Shown one piece after another: positions 8,976 to 16,468 of a DNA stretch of 64,000 nucleotides. The notes below the pieces were generated by a model. It was given only the letters and a program-made list of their open reading frames with translations, did not search any database and was not told the origin of the DNA. The stretch comes from Bacteroidota bacterium (GTDB lineage: Bacteria; Bacteroidota; Bacteroidia; Chitinophagales; LD1): assembly GCA_947476645.1 (NCBI GenBank), contig CANJRM010000003.1:18637-82636 (forward strand), read 5' to 3'. A program made the translations under genes and the position numbers. Within the stretch, counting starts at the first letter, position 1; every line of letters starts with the position of its first letter.

Positions 8976-9001
8976 TTGCGGTATATCAATAAATAACTTT
9001 G
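8976..9001 (+). promoter_or_regulatory. Candidate Bacteroidota-type promoter for the TPR gene
   Basis: TAACTTTG at 8994-9001 fits the TAnnTTTG -7 box of Bacteroidota. ATTG ending at 8978 could serve as the -33 box, but the 15-bp spacing is a little short. The GTG start of the next gene is 25 bp downstream. Confidence 0.45.
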
Positions 9002-9025
9002 ACGCGTTAATTAAGAAACACTAAA

Positions 9026-12000
9026 GTGCTTAAGCGTATTTTTTGTCTGGCTATTTGTTATATCTCTATTTTTGCCGCGCATGCGCAGCAAACGCAAATC
9101 TATGCCGATGCCGAAGCAGCATTAAAGAAAGGCATAGAACTTTTTGATGAAAAAAATTACCTGAGTGCGCGCGAGAAGTTTGAAGAAATTTATAAGCAAC
9201 CCAAAACTGCTGTATCTCATACCAACGAGGTGATGATGCAGAATCTCGAATACTACATAGCCGTTTGCGCTACTGAAGTAAATGATAAAGATGCAGAGCA
9301 ACTTTTGCTCGGTTATTTCAAGAAGTATCACGAAACCGATAAACGCAGGCTGATTTATTTCTACCTCGGTAAATACTACTACCGCAACAATAACTACACC
9401 GATGCCATTACCTACTTTACCAAGATAAACATTGACGATTTAAACAACGACCAGATTTACGATTACAAATTTCAACTGGCATATTCTTATTTTACGAAGA
9501 AGAAGTTTGCTGAAGCCAAACCGCTTTTCTCCTCTGTAAAAGATATTAAGGACAAATATTTTTATCCAGCCACTTACTACTACGCTTTCATTTGTTTCTA
9601 CACCAAAGACTATAACGAAGCCCTCAAAAGTTTCAGCCTGATTGAAGATTCGAAAATGTATGCGTCTGTAATTCCTTATTACATCGCACAGATTTATTAC
9701 ATCAGGAAGGACTTTGATAAAGTGATTTCCTATGTAACTAAGAGTTTGGAAAACCCAACCGTGCTGTATAAAGAGGAGATGCGCTTTATGTTGGGGCAGG
9801 TTTATTTTCAGCGAAGTGATTATGTAAAAGCGCTTCCGCTGATTGAGAATTATGTTACGCGCGCTCCTAAAATGCGCAAAGAAGATATTTACATGCTGGC
9901 TTACTGTCAGTATCAAACCGGGGCATACGTTAAAGCAATTGAAAATTTTAAGCAGTTGAATTTGTTGCAGGAAACCCTCGGACAAAATGCGACTTACTCA
10001 TTAGCAGATTGCTATTTGAAAACAAACCAAAAAGAAAAAGCGCGTGCTGCTTATCAAAGCGCTGCTACCATGAATTTTGATGAAACCATTCAGCAGAATG
10101 CGTTGTTCAATTATGGCAAGCTTTCGTTTGAACTTGGTTTCAGCACAGAAGCCATTCAGAGTTTTGAAAATTATTTAGAGAAAAATCCTGCTGGACTTTA
10201 TACTGATGAAGCGAATGAATTATTAGCGGCTGTATTAGTGCAAACCAAAAACTATGAGCGCGCTTATAAAATAATGGAGAGCCTGAAAAGCGAAAGTGCT
10301 TTGCTCAAAGAAGCGTATCAAAAGGTAACTTACTTCCGCGCGGTAGAATTGTTTAATGATAAGAAGTGGAGTGATGCACTTGAGCTTTGTAACAAATCGT
10401 TGAAGTATTCTTTCAATTCGGCACTGCATGCTTTAGCGCTTTATTTAAAAGCAGAAATAATTTACACCAATGGAAATTATGAGGAAGCCGCTCCGCTCTA
10501 TTTGCAGTTTATACAGTTAGCTGATAATGCCGTGGAGAAAAAAGGAGAGGCAACAAAGTTCCGCGCGTATTACAACACGGGCTACTGTTCGTTCAAGCAA
10601 AAGAAGTATGATGATGCTTCGCTTTATTTTGGCAATGCAATTGATGAATCTAAAACCACGATTGATTCAAAAGGCAAAACTTCTCTGTTGCCCGATTTAT
10701 ATCTGCGCTTTGCCGATTGCGCTTTCATAACAAAGAACTACAACAAAGCCATTTCCGCTTATGAAAAAATTGTAGACATGCGCTGGAGCAGTGCGGAGTA
10801 TGCGCAGTTTCAAAAGGGAATCATTCTTGGTTTACAGGGAAAAGACGAAGAGAAGATTGCGGCTATGAAAATGCTTACGGCTAATTATCCTTCTTCGAAT
10901 TATGCCGAGCAGGCATTTTTTGAAATTGGCGAAACAGAGTTAGAGCAGGGAAACTTTGCGGCATCGCGCGCGGCATTTCAAAACATCATCAACAAAAACA
11001 GCAGCAGTGCGCTACTGCCTAAGTGTTATTTGAAAATTGCGGTGATTGACTACAACAGCGGAAAGAAGACCGAAGCCGTGGAAGACTATAAAGCCGTTGC
11101 CATTAAATTTCCGAAATCGCAGGAAGCTATTCAGGCATTGGATGCGCTTAAAGACCTGTGCGTTGAATTGGGAAGAGCCGATGAGTATTTCGATTTTGTA
11201 AAGAACAATTCGAACATCACCATTTCTTCTACCGAGCAGGATTCGCTTTTATTTCAAAGTGCAGATAACGTTTACAATGCCAACGATTGCACACGCGCCA
11301 TCACACTCTTCGGAAATTACCTGAGCAAATTCCCGAATGGTTTCTTCGCCAGCGAAGTGCATTGGAAAAAATCGGAATGCCATACCAAGGCAAAAGATTT
11401 TCTTTCTGCCCTTACCGATTACGAAGCCATTGTTCAAAACAGATACAGCAAATATTTTGAGCGCGCTTTGCTCAAAGCTTCGGGCATTGCTTACTACGAG
11501 TTGAGCAATTACGAAAAGGCAAATGCTTTCTACAAACAACTATACACGGTAAGCACATCGGCACAAAATACTTACACGGCTATGATGGGCTCTATGCATT
11601 GCGCGGTGAAGTTGAACCACACCGATGAGGTAATTGAGTATGCCGACCAATTGATTAACTCGGGCAGCGCAAAAGATGCCGACTGGCAGGAAGCGTTTTA
11701 CGAAAAGGGAAGAGCCTATTATTCCAAGAATGATAAGGACTTTGCACTCTCTGCTTTTAACCGCGTAACCGAAATGCCGGTGAGCGAAAAAGCGGTGGAA
11801 GCAAAATACATGGTCGCAAAGATTCTTTTCGAGCAACAGAAATACAAACAGTCGCTTGATACCTGTTTCAAGGTCAAGAACCGCTACTCGAGTTACGAGT
11901 ATTGGGTGGCGAAGGCGTTTATTCTGATTGCCGACAACTACAATGCGCAGGGCAATTCGTTTCAGGCAAAAGCCACACTCGAAAGTATTGTAGAAAACTA

Positions 12001-12142
12001 CGAAGGCGATGCAGCGGTTTTGCAGGAAGCAAAAGATAAACTTGAAAAGATTAGAAGCGAAGAGTTAAACAAGTCGAAGATTATGCAGACCCTGCCGAGC
12101 GATACCTTGATTATGGAACAGGATTCAATTTTAAACAAGTAG
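9026..12142 (+). CDS. Large secreted tetratricopeptide-repeat protein
   Basis: 1038 residues. It starts with GTG at 9026, which puts a signal peptide (MLKRIFCLAICYISIFAAHAQ) right at the N-terminus. The remainder is a long series of TPR-like helical pairs with recurring A-x-x-x-F/Y and GxxY/YxxGxxxF patterns, for example YADAEAALKKGIELFDEKNY, DKIREA-like turns and NYAEQAFFEIGETELEQGNF. Such proteins are scaffolds in the periplasm, often at the outer membrane. The next gene starts 2 bp after its stop, and similar TPR/beta-barrel pairs are common in Bacteroidota. The specific role is not known, and BamD/YbgF-like repeat segments do not justify that name. Confidence 0.85.
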   Translation: MLKRIFCLAICYISIFAAHAQQTQIYADAEAALKKGIELFDEKNYLSAREKFEEIYKQPKTAVSHTNEVMMQNLEYYIAVCATEVNDKDAEQLLLGYFKKYHETDKRRLIYFYLGKYYYRNNNYTDAITYFTKINIDDLNNDQIYDYKFQLAYSYFTKKKFAEAKPLFSSVKDIKDKYFYPATYYYAFICFYTKDYNEALKSFSLIEDSKMYASVIPYYIAQIYYIRKDFDKVISYVTKSLENPTVLYKEEMRFMLGQVYFQRSDYVKALPLIENYVTRAPKMRKEDIYMLAYCQYQTGAYVKAIENFKQLNLLQETLGQNATYSLADCYLKTNQKEKARAAYQSAATMNFDETIQQNALFNYGKLSFELGFSTEAIQSFENYLEKNPAGLYTDEANELLAAVLVQTKNYERAYKIMESLKSESALLKEAYQKVTYFRAVELFNDKKWSDALELCNKSLKYSFNSALHALALYLKAEIIYTNGNYEEAAPLYLQFIQLADNAVEKKGEATKFRAYYNTGYCSFKQKKYDDASLYFGNAIDESKTTIDSKGKTSLLPDLYLRFADCAFITKNYNKAISAYEKIVDMRWSSAEYAQFQKGIILGLQGKDEEKIAAMKMLTANYPSSNYAEQAFFEIGETELEQGNFAASRAAFQNIINKNSSSALLPKCYLKIAVIDYNSGKKTEAVEDYKAVAIKFPKSQEAIQALDALKDLCVELGRADEYFDFVKNNSNITISSTEQDSLLFQSADNVYNANDCTRAITLFGNYLSKFPNGFFASEVHWKKSECHTKAKDFLSALTDYEAIVQNRYSKYFERALLKASGIAYYELSNYEKANAFYKQLYTVSTSAQNTYTAMMGSMHCAVKLNHTDEVIEYADQLINSGSAKDADWQEAFYEKGRAYYSKNDKDFALSAFNRVTEMPVSEKAVEAKYMVAKILFEQQKYKQSLDTCFKVKNRYSSYEYWVAKAFILIADNYNAQGNSFQAKATLESIVENYEGDAAVLQEAKDKLEKIRSEELNKSKIMQTLPSDTLIMEQDSILNK

Positions 12143-12143
12143 T

Positions 12144-13751
12144 ATGAAGAGCTTGCTGAAAAATTTTTTTATCACCACGACAATTGCATTTTGTTGCCAA
12201 TACACCTTTGCGCAGGTAAGCAACGAAGAAGTTATTGTAGTGAAAGAATACGAAGCCACCATACAGGATGCGCAGAAGGTGAACATTCAACCGAATATTC
12301 CTGAAGTGGAAGAAACAAAACCCGTGCTTACTTACAGCGTTCCGGCTAAAGATTACAAAGACATTCCCTTCGAAGCCAATCCGCTCAAGCCGCTATCCAT
12401 GAGCAAAGAGAAGCTGGAGAAATACAACACTTCGTTTATCAAAATTGGTTTTGGCAGTCAGTTGATGCCGCTGGCGCAACTGGCTTACAACGACAACAAA
12501 ACAAAAAATCTCCAATTCGGAATTTTCTATAATCACCTTTCGGCACGCGGTTATAAAATAAAGAACCAGCACTTTAGTGACGATGAAGCGGGCGTGTATC
12601 TCAAATATTATCCCAAAACATTTGAAGTAGGAACCAACTTCACCTTCCGCAATTACCGCACACATTTTTATGGTACCGATAGTTCGTTCGAAGAAAAAAA
12701 AGTGCGCGAGGTTTACAGAACTTACGATGCCGATGTGCATTTTAAAAACGCGCAACGCAACAAAGCCGAAGTAGATGTGAGCCAAAACATTCACTTCAAT
12801 TATTTGCAAGAAGTTTTCGGCAAAGCCAATGAATGGTATGTGGGCGGCACTACCGATTTTAAAAAATCATTTAAGAAATTTCACTCTGCCGGTTTCCGGT
12901 TCTTCTTCGATGCTTCTAAATTGAAAAACGATTCGCTGAGCTTGCAGCGCACCATTTTTACACCTACGATTGGCTATGCATTCAACAACGATGACTGGAA
13001 AGCCAGCGGCTATTTCGGCATTGCCGTGGATGGAAAAAATCCGGTGTTCGCCTGCGAACTGCACGTAGAAAAACGCCTGTATGAGCATTCCATTATTGCT
13101 TATCTCGACTATAACCACAACGTTCAAAAGAACTCGCTGCTCAGTTATTCGCTCGTTAATCCTTTCATTCAAAACTCGGTGACCATAAAAAATTCTACCG
13201 TTGGCGATTTTGGAACGGGCTTTAAAGGCACGGCACAAAACTTTTCTTACAACGTGGCTTTTCATTTAAACCACATTACGAACCTGCCGCTGTTTGTAAA
13301 CGACACTGCCGACACCAAACGCTTCCGCATTATTTACGAAGCCAAAGCCCTCGTGTATAATGTGCATTTCGAAGGTGGCTATAATGTAAAAGAGTGGCTG
13401 CGCCTTTCGCTGAGTGCTGACTACAACCTTTATGCGCTCAATACTGAAAAGCGCGCCTGGCACCAGCCCGCGTTTAAAACCACGCTGCGCGTTAACTATA
13501 TCTGGAAAAACAAAATCTCGCTTAACCTCGATGTGTATGGCATTACTGCTGCTTACGCAAAACTTACAGATGGCAAAGAGAAACAACTCAACGGCACTGC
13601 CGACATCAACCTAAGTGCCGAGTATATCATGAACAAACACATTTCGTTCTTCGGCTCGCTAAACAATATTGCCAATTTCAAATACCAGCCCTGGAACCAT
13701 TACCCGGGCTATGGCATCAGCGGAATGGTGGGGGCTAAGTTTTCTTTTTAA
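12144..13751 (+). CDS. Outer-membrane beta-barrel protein, coupled to the TPR gene
   Basis: 535 residues. The signal peptide (about 1-23, ending FAQ) is followed by VSNEEVIVVKEYEATIQDAQKVNIQP and a proline-rich stretch. From about residue 95 there are alternating amphipathic strands with aromatic girdles (FGIFYNHLSARG, FEVGTNFTFRNYRTHFYG, ISFFGSLNNIANFKYQPW) ending in GMVGAKFSF, an outer-membrane terminal strand with C-terminal Phe. The barrel resembles the porin part of TonB-dependent receptors, but no plug domain is visible. One base separates it from the TPR gene, so the two are very likely translated together and may work as a complex. Confidence 0.82.
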   Translation: MKSLLKNFFITTTIAFCCQYTFAQVSNEEVIVVKEYEATIQDAQKVNIQPNIPEVEETKPVLTYSVPAKDYKDIPFEANPLKPLSMSKEKLEKYNTSFIKIGFGSQLMPLAQLAYNDNKTKNLQFGIFYNHLSARGYKIKNQHFSDDEAGVYLKYYPKTFEVGTNFTFRNYRTHFYGTDSSFEEKKVREVYRTYDADVHFKNAQRNKAEVDVSQNIHFNYLQEVFGKANEWYVGGTTDFKKSFKKFHSAGFRFFFDASKLKNDSLSLQRTIFTPTIGYAFNNDDWKASGYFGIAVDGKNPVFACELHVEKRLYEHSIIAYLDYNHNVQKNSLLSYSLVNPFIQNSVTIKNSTVGDFGTGFKGTAQNFSYNVAFHLNHITNLPLFVNDTADTKRFRIIYEAKALVYNVHFEGGYNVKEWLRLSLSADYNLYALNTEKRAWHQPAFKTTLRVNYIWKNKISLNLDVYGITAAYAKLTDGKEKQLNGTADINLSAEYIMNKHISFFGSLNNIANFKYQPWNHYPGYGISGMVGAKFSF

Positions 13752-13800
13752 AATTTTTATGGCTTGCCTGCCGAAGTGCTTTGACGAAGGCATGGCGCAT

Positions 13801-13838
13801 CCCTGCGCCTGCCTGCCTACCGGCAGGCAGGCGCAGGG
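13801..13838. repeat. Long perfect hairpin of GCCTGCC type
   Basis: Arms 13801-13817 and 13822-13838 are perfect 17-bp inverted repeats around a TACC loop. Translation of such elements gives the recurrent peptide CLPTGRQAQG seen in many spurious Bacteroidota ORFs. It sits 49 bp after the beta-barrel gene. It may help end transcription or protect mRNA, but there is no T-run, so it is recorded as a repeat. Confidence 0.8.
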
Positions 13839-13862
13839 TCGGGCTTTCACTTCAAGTCCTCA

Positions 13863-13912
13863 CATTTTTTTGTTTGTCATGCTGAGCTTGTCGAAGCACA
13901 AACAAAAAAATG
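13863..13912. repeat. REP-like hairpin with CTGAGCTTGTCGAAG core
   Basis: A 15-bp perfect inverted repeat (CATTTTTTTGTTTGT at 13863-13877 and its complement at 13898-13912) encloses CATGCTGAGCTTGTCGAAGC, itself with the small GCTT/AAGC stem. The same core occurs twice at 58764-58827. Confidence 0.75.
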
Positions 13913-13963
13913 TTGCGGGCTTTCCGTTCTATCCCTTGCGCAAATACAAACAGCCAATACAAA

Positions 13964-14257
13964 CTAGACTTGCAGGAACTCCGGCTACACATCTAGGAGG
14001 AGCTGCTAGACGTGTAGGAACTTCGGCTAGACGTGTAGGATGACTCACTACACATGTAGAATGTCGAACTGGAGTTGCCCCGCATCTCCGTCCATGTGCC
14101 CCGTGACTCCGTCCATGTGCCCCGTGACTCCGTCCACGTGCCCCGCGGCTTAGTCCATGTGTCCCGCGGCTCCGTCCATGTGTCCTGCGGCTCCGTCCAT
14201 GTGTCCCGCGGCTCCATCCATGTGCCCCGCGATTCCGTTCACGTGCCCCACGGCTCG
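13964..14257. repeat. Intergenic array of 14 x 21-bp units
   Basis: Exactly 294 bp in 21-bp phase. Units 1-5 are CTAGACGTGTAGGA-like with near-palindromic cores such as CTACACATGTAG. Units 6-14 are (G)TCCATGTGCCCCG-like. The middle heptamer of each unit begins TG in nearly all copies (TGTAGGA, TGCCCCG, TGTCCCG) while the flanking heptamers vary. The surrounding gap 13752-14365 holds only repeats and no supported gene. The two overlapping open frames (13993-14217 minus and 14075-14299 plus) encode nothing but the repeat. Confidence 0.88.
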
Positions 14258-14330
14258 GGGCAACCGACTAAAACAATAAAAATGATGCTTTTTGCCTGAT
14301 TTCACACCAAAACCGACCATTCCGGCTATT

Positions 14331-14365
14331 GTCTTGTGTCTCGTGTCTTGTGTCTAAAGTCTGTT
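14331..14365. repeat. 35-bp array of five GTCTnnn heptamers
   Basis: GTCTTGT, GTCTCGT, GTCTTGT, GTCTAAA, GTCTGTT. It ends exactly one base before the stop codon of the convergently placed T9SS gene (14366). Confidence 0.85.
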
Positions 14366-15835
14366 CTACTCTTTTATAACCTTCCCGCTTTGCACCACTT
14401 GGTTAGGGGCGGTGTAGCGCCAAAGGTAAATGCCGTTGGGGAACTGGCTTATATCTACCTTGGTTTGGCGGTTGAAGTTATTGGCGGTGCTGCTCAGCTT
14501 TTTGCCGTCTATATTATATAGGTCTAAACTGCCGCCTTGCAGCAAAGGGTTTTCGATGTCGAGGGAGAAAGAGGAAGTGGCGGGGTTGGGGAAGATTGCG
14601 AATTGCGGATTCTCAATTGCGGATTGTGAAATGCCGGTAAGGCAGTTTTCTATTTCGCAGCCGTTGCTGTCTAATTTTAGGAACCAGCCTACTTGGGGTG
14701 GTGCCCCACTTTGCTGGCATTGCCCAACAGCTATTAACGACATGTCAGGCAACTCGTCTATATCAGTTAAATAATTCTTGCTCCCTGCTGTGGTTATACC
14801 TACATATTTTCTTTCCCAAATTATATGACCTGCTGTATCAAGTTTTACTATCCATCCCTGAGCATTATTATAATTACCACAAGCAATGTAGTTACCATCA
14901 TATAAAATATGTATGTCCGTAAACCCTGTTACATCCCCTTTATATCCTCCTGAAAATGTCCACTGCTTGTTAAATGCACTATCCATTTTTACAATGGTAG
15001 CGGTAAAAAAAACCTGATTAACTGATTGCTCACACTTTTTCTGCGCTCCATAAATAAATCCACCATCGCTTGTTTGTGTTAAACCCTCTGCCACATAAGT
15101 GCTGTCGTTAGGGTCGAACCATTGCCTTACAAGAGTACCTGCGGTGTCAACTTCGAGAAGCCAAGTGTGGGCGCGCGCGTGGGTTTGGTTTAAATCGTCT
15201 GCTGCCGCTCCTAACATTAGATTACCGTTCGATAGCTTGATAATGCTGTGGGCTTCATCTCTTACTGTTTGGTGATAATATTTTTCCCATAACCTGTTTC
15301 CTGCTGAATCAATTTTCATCAGAAAAACATCTCCATTATATCCTAAGCCATCTAATCGAACACCCGTTATAAAATAGTCAGAGCCATCCTGGAGCAAGCT
15401 ACAACCGTAGTAAGTATGAGTATTCGGTGTGTAATACTTAAAAACGACAGCCGAGTCAAGATTAAGTTTAGCTATACAGAAAAGTAAATAGGCAAGCGAA
15501 TCATCAGCACCACCTGTAAAGGCAATTCTGCCATCTTTTGTTTTTATTAAGGCATTCGAGTAAGATGTATATGAGGTAGTTTGAGAATCTACCTGCAATT
15601 TATACTGTGTTAACTCGCCATAGAGATTAATGTTACCTACAATTGACTTTACTACAAGGTTAGAGCCATAAGCCGAGCCTGTAAAAATGTAAGAGGTATC
15701 AATAAATAATACGCTGCCAAACAGCATGGCGGGCCTGTTGTCAATATAAGTCTTATTCCAAACCGTTTGCGCCTTTACACAAACACCCAAGCCGCAAAGC
15801 AGCAAGAGGAGGATGGTTTTTGGGGAGGGGAGCAT
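14366..15835 (-). CDS. Secreted protein with T9SS type A sorting domain
   Basis: 489 residues. A signal peptide (about 1-22) precedes a region with recurring blades such as TSDGGFIYGAQK, LSNGNLMLGAAADD, DGNYIACGNYNNAQGWIVKLDTAGHIIWERKY. This is the delta-60/propeller style in which each blade ends with lkxDsaGnxxW. The last ~80 residues (FAIFPNPATSSFSLDIEN to SGKVIKE) form a T9SS type A domain, which directs outer-membrane export and surface attachment or release. The linker just before this domain (SQSAIENPQFA) is encoded by a heptamer array at 14595-14629. The binding target is unknown. Confidence 0.85.
   Translation of the reverse strand: MLPSPKTILLLLLCGLGVCVKAQTVWNKTYIDNRPAMLFGSVLFIDTSYIFTGSAYGSNLVVKSIVGNINLYGELTQYKLQVDSQTTSYTSYSNALIKTKDGRIAFTGGADDSLAYLLFCIAKLNLDSAVVFKYYTPNTHTYYGCSLLQDGSDYFITGVRLDGLGYNGDVFLMKIDSAGNRLWEKYYHQTVRDEAHSIIKLSNGNLMLGAAADDLNQTHARAHTWLLEVDTAGTLVRQWFDPNDSTYVAEGLTQTSDGGFIYGAQKKCEQSVNQVFFTATIVKMDSAFNKQWTFSGGYKGDVTGFTDIHILYDGNYIACGNYNNAQGWIVKLDTAGHIIWERKYVGITTAGSKNYLTDIDELPDMSLIAVGQCQQSGAPPQVGWFLKLDSNGCEIENCLTGISQSAIENPQFAIFPNPATSSFSLDIENPLLQGGSLDLYNIDGKKLSSTANNFNRQTKVDISQFPNGIYLWRYTAPNQVVQSGKVIKE
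14595..14629. repeat. 35-bp array of five ATTnnnn heptamers inside a coding region
   Basis: ATTGCGA, ATTGCGG, ATTCTCA, ATTGCGG, ATTGTGA on the + strand. On the coding (minus) strand it encodes the linker between the propeller-like region and the T9SS sorting domain, without breaking the frame. Confidence 0.8.
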
Positions 15836-15850
15836 GGGGGAGGCGGTGGT

Positions 15851-16201
15851 TTATTCAATGCCTAACTGAAACGAAAGTGCCGAGATAATTTCCTGTTGCA
15901 CTGTTTCATCATCTAAGTCACCATACTTCTTTACTAGGCGTTTCTTATCGAGCGTTCTTATTTGATAGCAAAGCACTATAGATTCTTTTTTCAAGCCCGA
16001 TAATTTGGAAGGAAGCAGGGCTTCATTAGGATAAACACTGCGGTTCTTTTTTCTTGAAGTTATGGGAAGAACATTGACTACAGAAAGCACTTCATTGATT
16101 TGATTTTCGCTGATAACCATTACCGGACGGGTTTTTCCCTGTTCTGAACCTATAACAGGGTCTAAGTTTGCCAGCCATATAGTCCATCGCCCAAACTTCA
16201 T
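15851..16201 (-). CDS. mazF: MazF/PemK-family toxin (endoribonuclease)
   Basis: 116 residues with the CcdB/PemK barrel motifs of MazF: GRWTIWLANLDPVIGSEQGKTRPVMVIS, VLPITSR, KKESIVLCYQIRTLDKKRL. Family members cut single-stranded mRNA at short motifs to slow growth. Translation of the toxin is coupled to the upstream gene through a 4-bp overlap (ATGA). The stop is 16 bp from the T9SS gene start on the same strand. Confidence 0.9.
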   Translation of the reverse strand: MKFGRWTIWLANLDPVIGSEQGKTRPVMVISENQINEVLSVVNVLPITSRKKNRSVYPNEALLPSKLSGLKKESIVLCYQIRTLDKKRLVKKYGDLDDETVQQEIISALSFQLGIE

Positions 16202-16425
16202 AACCCCTCGTTGTTGATGCTGTCAAAATCGCTGTTTACTTCCTTCATGTCCTGTACATAAAGCGGGTCAACAGCCGCGTGTTTCATCAACTTCATTTTT
16301 TCCTTTTTGGAAAGCGACATTTCTTCCACCGTAACCATTACTTTCTTTTTTGAAGGAAAGGTTTGTGGAAGGTTGATGGTGAGCTGATGGTTCTTAGGCA
16401 CATCATATATTTCTTTGAACGACAT
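16198..16425 (-). CDS. Antitoxin partner of the MazF-like toxin
   Basis: 75 residues, overlapping the toxin gene by 4 bp and placed upstream of it, as in type II toxin-antitoxin operons. The middle KKKVMVTVEEMSLSKKEKMKLMKHA suggests a basic N-terminal strand region for DNA or partner contact and a disordered acidic tail (DMKEVNSDFDSINNEGL) to wrap the toxin. It does not show a clear AbrB/MazE fold, so the antitoxin class is open. Assignment rests mainly on size and position. Confidence 0.75.
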   Translation of the reverse strand: MSFKEIYDVPKNHQLTINLPQTFPSKKKVMVTVEEMSLSKKEKMKLMKHAAVDPLYVQDMKEVNSDFDSINNEGL

Positions 16426-16468
16426 AGTCTGAATTTTAAACGAAGTTACTTAAAATTGATTTGATGTT

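Noticed and set aside
14075..14299. Gene encoding a VHVPRDS repeat protein (and the opposite-strand frame 13993-14217)
   Set aside because: The frames exist only because the repeat unit is a multiple of three. There is no signal, domain or credible start, and both strands are open.
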